Of a DNA stretch of 64,000 bases, positions 24,212 through 35,099 are shown piece by piece (position 1 is the stretch's first letter; every line of letters begins with the position of its first letter). The DNA lies in the NCBI GenBank assembly GCA_026745465.1, contig JACYXH010000516.1:196501-260500 (forward strand), written 5' to 3'. This DNA is from Lota lota. Taxonomy: Eukaryota > Chordata > Actinopteri > Gadiformes > Lotidae. The translations under genes and the position numbers were made by a program. The notes under the pieces are model-generated. The model was given only the letters and a program-made list of their open reading frames with translations, was not told the origin of the DNA and searched no databases.

Positions 24212-24528
24212 TCAACTGTTCAGGTCATCATACTGTGAAGTGAAAAGAAAAAAAGTCAGTTTCACATTGTGCTGGCTGATTTAGAAGACATTTTGCTTGC
24301 CAAATATGATTGGGCATTTAAAGATTCCTAAACACAGCACCATGCTACCTTGTCATGTGGTCCATTTATCGAAGCTCTCACCCGGGTCTAAGCAAAACTT
24401 ACCATGTTGAATTTTCAAAGTAAAAGTCACATAAGATTGCAAGTCAAGCATGTTACCTGGGTCCACACGGGGTCTTTAGGGCGCTGTACTGCAGGCCTTT
24501 GGTCCATCCTCTGCTCCGGGCCGCGGTC
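24212..24528 (-). CDS. Candidate last two coding exons of an unrecognised gene
   Basis: Two minus-strand exons fit together. The first (24457-24528, 72 nt) has acceptor TAAACTCAG|GACC and donor ACCCAG|GTAACA, and its open frame contains DRGPEQRMDQRPAVQRPKDP. The next starts at acceptor TTCACTTCACAG|TATG (24232) and adds YDDLNS before a TGA at 24212. The joined tail is hydrophilic with a Tyr-Asp-Asp-Leu end. I do not recognise the family. A further donor (CATCCAG|GTAAGG, edge 24750) lies upstream but its frame does not join cleanly. Splice-site quality is the only evidence. Confidence 0.3.
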
Positions 24529-24789
24529 CTGAGTTTAAAGAACCAGTCAGTCATCGAGCCGCTTGGTGGTTTGACCGCTTGCACAATTATGACCCTGGTT
24601 ATACGCTGTCTCTGCTTACTCTAGTAGCACCCACTACTAAGTTTCAAGTGATAAAAATGATCAAGTTACAAAATACTAGAGCTCCTAAACGCAGACCTAG
24701 TTCATCAGATTTACTCTAACCTTTACATCGGTTGAAGAGTTCACCTTACCTGGATGAGTAGCTGCTAGGTCTTAACACAAGCTGCAACC

Positions 24790-24918
24790 GCAAGGACCTC
24801 CAGCTGACCGCACTGACCTCCAGCTGACCGCCACGACCTCCAGCTGACCGCCACCGCCAGGACCTCCAGCTGACCGCCACGACCTCCAGCTGACCACCAC
24901 CGCCAGGACCTCCAGCTG
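24790..24918. repeat. Short GC-rich minisatellite 'gacctccagctgaccgccac'
   Basis: About seven units of roughly 18-27 bp. On the minus strand it is bounded by a possible acceptor (GTTTCGCAG|CTGG) and the donor at 24750, so it could be a repeat-containing exon; the frames hold stops at the 3' end. Confidence 0.6.
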
Positions 24919-24954
24919 CGAAACCAGAATGCACTACATGAAAAATATGTAAAT

Positions 24955-27900
24955 AAAAATCGTATGGCACAGAATGAATGTGCATTGCAGAAAATAACAA
25001 ACCGTATGGCACAGAATGAATGCATTGTAGAAAATAACAAACCGTATGGCACAGAATGAATGTGCATTGTAGAAAATAACAAACCGTATGACAGAATGAA
25101 TGTGCATTGCAGAAAATAAAATCCGTATGGCACAGAATGAATGCATTGTAGAAAATAACAAACCGTATGGCACAGAATGAATGTGCATTGCAGAAAATAA
25201 CAAACCGTATGGCACAGAATGAATGCATTGTAGAAAATAACAAACCGTATGGCACAGAATGAATGTGCATTGTAGAAAATAACAAACCGTATGACAGAAT
25301 GAATGCTTTGCAGAAAATAACAAACCGTATGGCACAGAATGAATGTGCATTGCAGAAAATAACAAACCGTATGGCACAGAATGAATGCATTGTAGAAAAT
25401 AACAAACCGTATGGCACAGAATGAATGTGCATTGTAGAAAATAACAAACCGTATGGCACAGAATGAATGTGCATTATAGAAAACCGTATGGCACAGAATG
25501 AATGTGCATTGCAGAAAATAACAAACCATATGGCATAGAATGAATGCATTGTAGAAAATAAACCGTATGGCACAGAATGAATGCATTGCAGAAAATAAAC
25601 CGTATGGCACAGAATGAATGTGCATTGCAGAAAATAACAAACCGTATGGCACAGAATGAATGCATTGTAGAAAATAACAAACCGTATGGCACAGAATGAA
25701 TGTGCATTGTAGAAAATAACAAACCGTAGGCACAGAATGAATGCATTGCAGAAAATAACAAACCGTAGGCACAGAATGAATGCATTGCAGAAAATAACAA
25801 ACCGTATGGCACAGAAAGTGCATTGTAGAAAATAACAAACCATATGGCACAATGAATGCATTGCATAAAATAACAAACCGTATGGCAAAGAATGAATGCA
25901 TTGCAGAAAATAACAAACCGTATAGCACAGAATGAATGTGCATTATAGAAAATAACAAACCGTATGGCACAGAATGAATGCATTGCAGAAAATAACAAAC
26001 CATATGGCACAGAATGAATGCATTGTAGAAAACAACAAACCGTATGGCACAGAATGAATGCATTGCAGAAAATAACAAACCGTATGGCACAGAATGAATG
26101 TGCATTGCAGAAAATAACAAACCGTGTGGCACAGAATGAATACATTGCAGAAAATAATAAACCGCATGGCACAGAATGAATGCATTGCAGAAAATAACAA
26201 ACCGTATGGCACAGAATGAATATGCATTGTAGAACATAACAAACCGTATGGCACAGAATGAATGTGCACTGTAGAAAATAAACCGTATGGCACAGAATGA
26301 ATGCATTACAGAAAATAACAAACCGTATGGCACTTAATGAATGTGCATTGCAGAAAATAACAAACCGTATGAATGTGCATTGTAGAAAATAACAAACCGT
26401 ATGGCACAGAATGAAAACCACCTTGCACAGAATTCAACGTCAAGCAGCAGCAGTTTGTAAGTGTATGGAAAGTTGTAAAAGCGAATCAGCAGCCAAACTT
26501 CAACCAGCTCATGAAATAATAAACGTTGGGTGACTCACTGTGAGGATGGTCCTTGAAGCTCCCGTTGGTGGCCACGTTGTCCGGATTGTTCAGTCGAAAG
26601 AGCACAACACACACATAAGCAACCGCAGGACCTTAGAGTCGCGTTAGAGAGCACGGAATGAAACCAACGTAGAAAACAACAACCCGTATGGCACAGAATG
26701 AATGTGCATTGCAGAAAACAACAAACCGTATGGCACAGAATGAATGTGCATTGCAGAAAATAACAAACCGTATGGCACAGAATGAATGTGCATTGTAGAA
26801 AATAACAAACCGTATGGCACAGAATGAATGTGCATTGTAGAAAATAACAAACCGTATGGCACAGAATGAATGTGCATTGTAGAAAATAAACCGTAAGGCA
26901 CAGAATGAATGCATTGCAGAAAATAACAAACCGTATGGCACAGAATGAAAGTGCATTGCACAGAATGAAAGCACATTGCACAGAATTCAACGTCAAGCAT
27001 CAGCATCTTGTAAATGTGTTGAAAGTTGTAAAAGCGAACCAGCAGCCAAACTTCAACCAGCTCATGAAATAATAAACGTTGGGTGACTCACTGTGAGGAT
27101 CGTCCTTGAAGCTCCCGTTGGTGGCCACGTTGTCCGGATTGTTCAGTCGAAAGAGCACAACACACACATAAGCAACCGCAGGACCTTAGAGTCGCGTTAG
27201 AGAGCACGGAATGAAACCAACGTAGAAAACAACAACCCGTATGGCACAGAATGAATGTGCATTGCAGAAAACAACAAACCGTATGGCACAGAATGAATGT
27301 GCATTGCAGAAAATAACAAACCGTATGGCACAGAATGAATGTGCATTGTAGAAAATAACAAACCGTATGGCACAGAATGAATGTGCATTGTAGAAAATAA
27401 CAAACCGTATGGCACAGAATGAATGCATTGCAGAAAATAACAAACCGTATGGCACAGAATGAAACCACATTGCACAGAATTCAACGTCAAGCATCAGCAG
27501 CTTGTAAGTGTATGGAAAGTTGTAAAAGCGAACCAGCAGCCAAACTTCAACCAGCTCATGAAATAATAAACGTTGGGTGACTCACTGTGAGGATCATCCT
27601 TGAAGCTCCCGTTGGTGGCCACGTTGTCCGGATTGTTCAGTCGGAAGAGCACAACACACACATAAGCAACCGCAGGACCTTAGAGTCGCGTTAGAGAGCA
27701 CAGAATGAATGTGCCTTGTAGAAAATAACAAACCGTATGGCACAGAATGAATGCATTGCAGAAAATAACAAACCGTATGGCACAGAATGAATGTGCACTG
27801 TAGAAAATAACAAACCGTATGGCACAGAAAGAATGTGCACTGTAGAAAATAACAAACCGTATGGCACAGAATGAATGTGCACTGTAGAAAATAACAAACC

Positions 27901-29560
27901 GTATGGCACAGAATGAATGTGCACTGTAGAAAATAACAAACCGTATGGCACAGAATGAATGTGCACTGTAGAAAATAACAAACCGTATGGCACAGAATGA
28001 ATGCATTGTAGAAAATAACAAACCGTATGGCACAGAATGAATGTGCACTGTAGAAAATAAACCGTAAGGCACAGAATGAATGTGCATTGTAGAAAATAAC
28101 AAACCGTATGGCACAGAATGAATGCATTGTAGAAAATAACAAACAGTATGGCACAGAATGAATGTGCATTTTAGAAAATAACAAACCGTATGGCACAGAA
28201 TGAATGTGCATTGCAGAAAATAACAAACCGTATGGCACAGAATGAATGTGCATTGCAGAAAATAACAAACCGTGTGGCACAGAATGAAAGTGCATTGCAC
28301 AGAATGAAAATCCATTGCACAGAATGAAAACCACATTGCACAGAATTCAACGTCAAGCATCAGCAGCTTGTAAGTGTATGGAAAGTTGTAAAAGCGAACC
28401 AGCAGCCAAACTTCAACCAGCTCATGAAATAATAAACGTTGGGTGACTCTCTGTGAGGATGGTCCTTGAAGCTCCCGTTGGTGGCCACGTTGTCCGGATT
28501 GTTCAGTCGAAAGAGCACAATACACACATAAGCAACCGCAGGACCTTCGAGAGAGAGCACGGAATGAAACCACCGTAGAAAACAACAAACCGTATGGCAC
28601 AGAATGAATGCATTGCAGAAAATAACAAACCGTATGGCACAGAATGAATGTATTGTAGAAAATAACAAACCGTATGGCACAGAATGAATATGCATTGTAG
28701 AAAATAACAAACCGTATGGCACAGAATGAATGCATTGTAGAAAATAACAAACCGTATGGCACAGAATGAATGCATTGCAGAAAATAACAAACCGTATGGC
28801 ACAGAATGAATGTGCATTGCAGAAAATAACAAACCGTATGGCACAGAATGAATGTGCATTATAGAAAATCGTATGGCACAGAATGAATGTGCATTGTAGA
28901 AAATGAAAATGGCACAGAATGAAAACCACATTGCACAGAATTCAACGTCAAGCAGAAGCAGCTTGTAAGTGTATGGAAAGTTGTAAAAGCGAACCAGCAG
29001 CCAAACTTCAACCAGCTCATGAAATAAGAAACGTTGGGTGACTCACTGTGAGGATCGTCCTTGAAGCTCCCGTTGGTGGCCACGTTGTCCGGATTGTTCA
29101 GTCGGAAGAGCACAACACACACATAAGCAACCGCAGGACCTTAGAGTCGCGTTAGAGAGCACGGAATGAAACCATCGTAGAAAATAACAAACCGTATGGC
29201 ACAGAATGAATGTGCATTGCAGAAAATAACAAACCGTATGGCACAAAATTAATGTGCATTGTAGAAAATAACAAACCGTATGGCACAGAATGAATGCGCA
29301 TTGCAGAAAATAACAAACCGTATGGCACAGAATGAATGTGCATTGCAGAAAATAACAAACCGTATGGCACAGAATGAATGTGCATTGTAGAAAATAACAA
29401 ACCGTATGGCACAGAATGAATGCGCATTGCAGAAAATAACAAACCGTATGGCACAGAATGAATGTGCATTGCAGAAAATAACAAACCGTATGGCACAGAA
29501 TGAATGTGCATTGTAGAAAATAAACCGTATGGCACAGACAGAAAACCACATTGCACAGAC
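24955..29560. repeat. Large minisatellite (about 40-bp unit) arranged as a higher-order repeat
   Basis: The basic unit is 'aaaataacaaaccgtatggc' followed by 'acagaatgaatgtgcattgcag' (42 bp), with 40-bp (tgcattg in place of tgtgcattg) and 37-39 bp (aaaataaaccg) variants, about 80 copies. The first block (24.96-26.41 kb) is uninterrupted. Later blocks (26.69-26.95, 27.23-27.46, 27.71-28.33, 28.58-28.93, 29.18-29.56 kb) are separated by five near-identical spacers of about 250-280 bp. Unit plus spacer is therefore a higher-order repeat, and 26.41-26.94 and 26.95-27.47 kb are almost the same sequence. The long minus-strand frames rich in 'CHTVCYFLQCTFIL' are translations of the repeat. Mixed unit lengths break any single frame. 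Confidence 0.95.
26535..29165 (-). other. Five exon-like spacer blocks within the higher-order repeat
   Basis: Each spacer (around 26.54-26.64, 27.08-27.19, 27.59-27.69, 28.45-28.55, 29.05-29.15 kb) carries, on the minus strand, a block encoding FRLNNPDNVATNGSFKD and ending at a consensus-like donor (CCTCACA|GTGAGT). A relative with an ATG at the equivalent place lies at 30.59 kb and another at 39.77 kb. I infer that a first exon of some gene was captured and amplified with the minisatellite. The family is not recognised. Confidence 0.4.
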
Positions 29561-29589
29561 AGAAAACCACATTGCACCGATTTCAACAT

Positions 29590-30970
29590 CATGACACAGT
29601 CAAACTTCTGCAGTCAACAGCAGCTTGCAAGTGTATTGAGAGTTTTGAAAGGGAAAGATCGGGAGAGTTTGCAAGTGCAAAGCAAGTACAGCATCTAACC
29701 ATTTCTAATTCCAGCATGCCAACCATCTACCAAGCCAAAACCAACTATCTACCAAGCCAAAACCAACCTTCTACCAAGCCAAAACCAACCAATGAAACCA
29801 AACCTCAACATGCCCCCAGTCAGTAGTCTAGTTAGTCTGATGGATTTCCAAAAAACACAGAGGGTCCAGTGGGGTTATGGATGGAGCAAAAAAGTTCTCT
29901 GTGGATTCCTGAGGGAGGTAGAGCATCTGGAGAACGTGCTGTGCCGTTCAATTGTCTAACGCAGCATGGATTGCACAGGATTGTCATTTCAACCTAGTGG
30001 AGGTCCTGTAGTCCAGTGGTGCTGTTAAAGAAAAAAAGAAAGCAATTGGCGAAAATAGTTGTATTCGCCAATTAGTCTACTTACCTCTTCATCTACGACT
30101 GTTTGCTTTCAACAGTTCCAGTTCCAGTTTGACCCAAAACGTCGTTGTTGCGCAATTGTTGCAGCTGTTCCTCCATTTTGCGTCCAGTTTCCAGAGCTCA
30201 CACACACTTCCCAGTGTTCACGCGGAGGTTGTCGGTGCAGCGCCGGTAAAGTCAGTCGGTTAGTCCTCCCCAGTTAGGCCCAATACAAACACGTGTACAC
30301 ACTGCGCTCACAACACAAGCTACAACTCATAATTTTAACTATAAATGAGCAAAACCAAAGTGACTATGAGCGGTCAAACCCGGGGAAACTTTGAGGGGAA
30401 AGAACAGTGATATAGATTGTGAGTGAGGAGACGGGCAGAGTGTAATGTGTGCGGTGAGCTGATGCACAATCACAGGCTGGTCTGAAGCCAGCGGCCGAAC
30501 ACAACCAAACAAACAATCAAGCAGCTCATTAAACAATAAACGTCGGTGAAGCTCCCCCCGTTGGTGGCCACGTTGTCCGGATTGTTCATTCAAAAGCGCA
30601 CAAAACAAATAAGCAACAACGTCTAACTAATAAAAGGTACAGGGCTAAGCCATCGGTTACCGCAGTCAAACGCAAAAAAGAAAAAAGGATTGGCCGACAT
30701 CACCTGGGAGCTATGTGCACGTCGGGGGCGACTCAGCTAAATTCAATTAAGAACTAATGACAACGAGAAGGTGATTGGCTGTCAGCGAGAAGCTCCACAC
30801 GAGAAAGGGCCTCCGTATGGAGCGCAGCATATGAAGCACATTTATAGAATAAAAGCGCTCAAATAATAATGTATCGCTTCTTTTTATTTTTTGGGGGTCA
30901 TAAACGACATCAGTATAATGTAGACATACGGAAATGTGATGATTGCAAGTATTGTTGTCTACTGTTGGAA
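29590..30970. repeat. Segmental duplicate, copy 1 (partner at 38.58-40.16 kb)
   Basis: Shared landmarks in the same order are 'gccaaccatctaccaagcc', 'gggtccagtggggttatgg', 'tttgctttcaacagttcca', 'gttggtggccacgtt', 'gtgattggctgtcagcgag' and 'ggaaatgtgatgattgcaa'. Each copy has its own indels. The minisatellite at 24.96-29.56 kb directly abuts this copy and not the other. Confidence 0.85.
30470..30589 (-). CDS. Candidate small open reading frame or first exon (39 codons)
   Basis: An ATG at 30589 opens MNNPDNVATNGGSFTD and runs through a hydrophobic stretch to a TGA at 30470. The same sequence block is what the minisatellite spacers at 26.5-29.2 kb amplify. About 240 bp upstream on the minus strand is a TATA-like TATAAAT (about 30843), flanked by sequence shared with the copy at 40.0 kb. 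Either this is a first coding exon with the splice donor decayed here, or a chance frame. No family is recognised. Confidence 0.25.
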   Translation of the reverse strand: MNNPDNVATNGGSFTDVYCLMSCLIVCLVVFGRWLQTSL

Positions 30971-31044
30971 TCATTCTGTGCTGCGATCTTTGCCTATGTA
31001 AATACTTTGTGGACAAATTGTGAGTCAAATGCTTTATTGGTTAA

Positions 31045-31115
31045 GCATTGGTGGTTCAGTGGTAGAATTGTCGCCTGCCATGCGGGAGGCCCGGGTTCGA
31101 TTCCCGGCCAATGCA
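31045..31115 (+). tRNA. tRNA-Gly (anticodon GCC)
   Basis: A 71-nt cloverleaf: acceptor stem GCATTGG/CCAATGC fully paired, D arm GGTTCAGTGGTAGAA (A box), anticodon loop CTGCCAT with GCC, T arm GGTTCGATTCC (B box), discriminator A. A TTTT terminator lies at 31124-31127. The top pair of the anticodon stem is G27-G43, a mispair where vertebrate genes usually have C-G, so activity may be reduced. Confidence 0.93.
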
Positions 31116-31751
31116 AGGCACACTTTTGATTAGTTCTGAACGGCAAATAAAACCTTTTGTGTGAGGTTACCTCTTTCTGAACATCTAGCTGATGATGGCA
31201 AACTAAACTTCGTTTTTCCTCTAGTTCAATTTTTTTAATTCATTAGTATGAATTAAAAAATTAGAAAAATAAACTTTCGTTAGCCAGTTTTGTATGGGGT
31301 TTGGAGGGGATCACAAGGTCACAGGTTCAAGACTGACCAGTGACAAACAAAATTAAAAAAAAAATGCACAAGCACTGTTCTGCTTTAATGGATGTATTTA
31401 AGATCTCTTGCGTGAATATAATTATCCTTGTGCCGTATTTACACACACACATTTTAATGGGAATGTTCTGTTTATTGTGCTATTATCTATTACTCCATTA
31501 TCATAGCCATATAGCTATTTACAGCACACCTGTCCACTCTTTACCACGCTATTTGTATATTTATTATTTGTATTGGGAAGTGTAGGCTCAATTTAGCTTC
31601 AGCCTCCACCTTCACACAAGTGTTTCTATAAAACACTGATATTATTAATTTAAATGACAAAAATAAATCCAAACTAAGCTACTGTTTGTTAAACCAATAA
31701 TGTTGCATGGCAGAAAAAAAGACTGACATCTAAAATGTTCAGTTAAAAAAG
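31116..31751. other. AT-rich spacer, no gene seen
   Basis: Unique AT-rich sequence between tRNA-Gly and the (AT)n tract. Confidence 0.5.
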
Positions 31752-31757
31752 AACAGT

Positions 31758-31759
<2 letters not shown>

Positions 31760-31835
<76 letters not shown>
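31760..31835. repeat. (AT)n microsatellite
   Basis: About 75 bp of perfect AT dinucleotides. Confidence 0.97.
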
Positions 31836-31840
<5 letters not shown>

Positions 31841-32173
31841 TCAAAAATATATATTACAGTATGTTGCTTTCTTTTCTTCTTTTCTGGCGAGGGGCGTGTG
31901 GAAGCACTGCAGAGGGGACAGCAAACATCTATCCGCTACACGCTAAAGTATGTAACACCAGTGTAGAGGTTATTACAGTTGCACTAACCAGAGGGGAAGA
32001 GCCGGTCCTGACAGATGACACAGCGGGGCTGGATGGGGGCAGAGAGAAAGGGGAGATGGGCCTGATATATCAAAAAAACTTCTCCCACCCCCTCCTTCTT
32101 ACTCACAGACAACGACTGCTCCTAAAATAACTAAACTTTGGTTATATTGGTGACTGTGGGTTAATGTCAGTCA

Positions 32174-32245
32174 CGCCACGTCGGGGAATTGAACCCCGGT
32201 CTCCCGCGTGACAGGCGGGGATACTGACCACTATACTAACGAGGA
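32174..32245 (-). tRNA. tRNA-Asp (anticodon GTC), acceptor stem degraded
   Basis: The body matches the tRNA-Asp at 32.66 kb, including the GTC anticodon and T loop. But the 3' half of the acceptor stem reads ACGTGGC instead of ACGGGGA, giving mispairs at 1-72 and 4-69. It lies in the upstream unit of a 482-bp tandem duplication. It is probably a decaying copy. Confidence 0.75.
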
Positions 32246-32422
32246 CCTGTTGCAATGCGAATACCTCGACATTGGTAAACGCATTGACGTCTACAAATGT
32301 TTTACGGCAACTTAAACGCTTTGTGTGACGTCTCCTCTTTCTTGACATCTAGCTGATGAGGGCGAACTAAACTTTAGAGTAATTTGATAGGAAGATGTTA
32401 TTTCGCTTGTCCTTAAAACTTC

Positions 32423-32505
32423 TGTCAGAAGTGGGATTTGAACCCACGCCTCCAGAGGAGACTGCGACCTGAACGCAGCGCCTTAGACCGCTCGGCCATC
32501 CTGAC
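32423..32505 (-). tRNA. tRNA-Leu (anticodon CAG)
   Basis: An 83-nt class II tRNA: acceptor GTCAGGA paired with TTCTGAC, a leucine-type D arm (TGGCCGAGCGGTCTAAGGCG), the anticodon in GTTCAGGTC, a long variable arm, T arm GGGTTCAAATCCC and discriminator A. All stems pair. It sits between the two tRNA-Asp copies. Confidence 0.95.
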
Positions 32506-32655
32506 TATAATAAAACTTGTCCAAGAGTTGATCGTTGCGTAAATTTCGTTAAACTTGTCATTGAAATCAAAGATCGCTTTTTGCTCACAGACACTGACTG
32601 CTCCTAAAGTAACTCAACTTTGATTGTATTGGTGACTGTTGGTTAATGTTAAACA

Positions 32656-32727
32656 CTCCCCGTCGGGGAATTGAACCCCGGTCTCCCGCGTGACAGGCGG
32701 GGATACTGACCACTATACTAACGAGGA
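32656..32727 (-). tRNA. tRNA-Asp (anticodon GTC)
   Basis: A 72-nt cloverleaf with TCCTCGT pairing ACGGGGA (one T-G wobble), anticodon loop CTGTCAC, T arm GGTTCAATTCC and discriminator G. It is the intact member of the duplicated pair. Flanks on both sides match those of the copy at 32.17 kb. Confidence 0.95.
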
Positions 32728-32829
32728 CCTGTCGGAAAATGAATACCTCGACAGAAGTAAGCGCATTGACGTCTACAGGTGTACATTTTATATTCAACAC
32801 TTGACAACACTTGCCATGGCAAGTTTTTC

Positions 32830-33100
32830 ATCATCTTTGTTATTATCTCCCATGACGGAGATAATAACAAAGATGATGAAAAAGACACAGAAAGATGATG
32901 AGAGAGTGAAAGACCAGTGTGCCATAGAGAGAAATTGTAAGATGAGAGAGGGAGAGGGAGAGGCATGCAATATACAGAGAGAGAGAGAAGGAGAGAGGGA
33001 GAGGCATGCAATATACAGTGTGAGATAGAATGATTAAGGGAGGCAGAGAGAAAGAGTGAAAGAGAGAGTGAAAGAGAGATATTAACTTTAATTTATAGTT
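32830..33100. repeat. GA-rich repeat with a short palindrome
   Basis: A near-perfect inverted repeat lies at 32828-32880 ('catcatctttgttattatct' and its complement around 'cccatgacgg'). GA-rich tandem 'gagagagggagaggcatgca' units follow. Confidence 0.7.
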
Positions 33101-33102
33101 TG

Positions 33103-34165
33103 GATGGAAGACACAGGCCTAATGCTGTTGACAAAGACACACATCGATGACAGTCAGCTTCACTGTAGTTGAGAGGGAGGGAGAGGGAGAGAGAGGAAGA
33201 TATTATTCAGAGTTATTCAGTGCAATACAGATTGAGAATGTAGATATTCTACTAAATGCATATTGTGTTTTGTATGATCCTATTCTACAGAATATGTCCC
33301 ATTTTACTTTTGTAAATTTGAATTGAAATCAAAAAGGTTTACAAACATTTTATTACATTGTCATTCACAATTCAGAAGTATAAATTGATGTAAACATTTA
33401 GTTTAAAAACCTAGAGTGTTATCAAAATGAACACTTCACATTGTCAATATTTTCTATTTGCTGTTATCGTTTTGAATTGTAAAGGTTTAAAAAAACAGTA
33501 ACAAGAGGAGAGGGGACAGAGAGATGGAGCGAGATATGAACTTTAACTGAACATTTAGATTGGAAGACACAGGCCCAATGCTGTTGACAGAGAGACATCG
33601 ATGACAGTCAGCTTCACTGTAGGAGAGAGGGAGGGAGAGGGAGGGCGGGGGGTTATAGTACGGAACGAGGGACCCAAATGCAGGACACAGGAGACAGAGA
33701 CGAAGGAGGGTTCAGAGGGATTTATTCACGGGAAGCAGACAGGGGCTGGGCTAGTCGCGGTCAGGCGGGCAAGAGTTGGGCGGCAGGCGGACAGTCAGGC
33801 GGACAGGGGCTGGGCGATAGGCGGGTGGTCAGGCAGGCCAAGGTCACAGCAGGTACCGGAATAAGGAGGGAAGCTGGACACAGGAAGAGGGTAAGCTAGG
33901 GACAGGCAGAGAGAGAGAGAGAATCACGAGAGTCAGGATTGCGGGAACGAATATACTACCGGGTGGAGAGTAACAACGAACTGGCGCCGGCTGCTAGGAA
34001 GCGCGGTGGAGAAATAGGGAGCGTAGATTGGTGATTGCTGGCAGTGTGTGTAAACAGAAGCACGTGGAGAAGTGGCAGCCGGCGGCCGCTAGGTGGCGGC
34101 AGTGGACGGAGTGACACACAGGCCCAATGCTGTTGACACAGAGACATCGATGACAGTCAGCTTCA
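33103..34165 (-). pseudogene. Three GABRG-like exon 3 remnants
   Basis: Minus-strand copies lie at 33103-33162, 33545-33616 and 34116-34165. Each starts after an intact-looking CTACAG acceptor with TG AAG CTG ACT GTC ATC GAT, then reaches GTCAACAGCATT. The family expects 21 bases from GAT through AAC; these have 19, 17 and 17, so all are frameshifted, while the copy at position 13 has 15. After the frameshift, copies 1-3 still resemble NSIGPVSS. The phase of the acceptor fits the exon at 20.60 kb, but the order does not. These are duplicated, decayed exons. Confidence 0.45.
33655..34113 (-). mobile_element. LTR-like element between two GABRG-like exon copies
   Basis: On the minus strand the 3' part ends 'ctgcatttgggtccctcgt' and 'ccgtactataa', like the element at 54.89 kb. 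The 5' part, with 'ccagttcgttgttactctcc', also corresponds to that element. The sequence on each side (the exon 3-like copy plus GA-rich tail) is itself duplicated. No coding sequence is seen. Confidence 0.4.
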
Positions 34166-34349
34166 CTGTAGGAGAGAGGGGGGGAGAGGGAGGCAGGGGG
34201 GAAGAGGGAAGGTGGGAGAGAGAGAGGGAGAGAGGGAAAGGGAGGGGAAAATAGGTAGAGAGAAGAGACACTGAGAGGGAAGGAGAGAGGAAGGGAGGGA
34301 GTGAGAGGAGGGGAAGAGAATGAGGGAAGGAGGGGGAGAGAGCGAAGGA

Positions 34350-34705
34350 GAATGTAACTATTCTACTGAATACATATTGTAGAGAATGTAACTATTCTAC
34401 TGAATACATATTGTAGAGAATGTACCTATTCTACTGAATACATATTGTAAAGAATGTACCTATTCTACTGAATACATATTGTAGAGAATGTACCTATTCT
34501 ACTGAATACATATTGTACTGAGGATGTAGTTTTTCTACTGAATACATATTGTATTGAGAATGTACATATTCTACTGACTAATTATTGTACTGAGAATATA
34601 GCTATTCTACTGAATACATATTGTACTGAGAATGTACCTAGTCTACTGAATACATATTGCAGAGAATGTACCTATTCTACTGAGTAATTATTGTAGAGAA
34701 TGTAA
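34350..34705. repeat. 31-34 bp minisatellite downstream of the TRIM pseudogene
   Basis: The unit is 'gaatgtacctattctactg' followed by 'aatacatattgtaga', about 11 copies, some with an extra 'ctga'. Looser versions stand at 3.9-4.05 kb and 23.14-23.21 kb beside the other TRIM flanks. Confidence 0.92.
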
Positions 34706-35099
34706 CTATTCCACAGAAAATTACCCCATTCTACCTTTTGTACATTTTTATTGAAATAAAAAAGTGTACAAACATTTGATGTCATTCATATTTCAGAAGT
34801 ATAAACTAATAAACTCGTTTTGTTTAAGAAACTAGAGATTTTTAACATGCACCTGCAAATGTTTACAATTTCATATTGTTAAATGTGTAAAAAACATTCA
34901 GCAGTAATCAGATATTGATCAATATAGTATATGTAATCGAATCATGTATCATGGGTTATATTTGACAATAGTCAGGGTTCTTTTCCGAAGGAATTCCTTC
35001 TTGTCAAATGAAAGCAGTACAACATTAATGCAGTTCTCTCAGATCAACATACTAGAGATTCCCATGCAGGAAACAACATAAGTGGTTTTGGTAGTTTGA

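Noticed and set aside
24955..26413. CRISPR-like array (regular repeats)
   Set aside because: There are no unique spacers of constant length between repeats, the units are head-to-tail tandem, and the DNA is vertebrate.
24746..29592. Long minus-strand open frames of up to about 520 codons rich in Cys, Phe, His and Tyr
   Set aside because: They are translations of the 37-42 bp minisatellite; frames are open in several phases at once, and mixed unit lengths shift any single frame.
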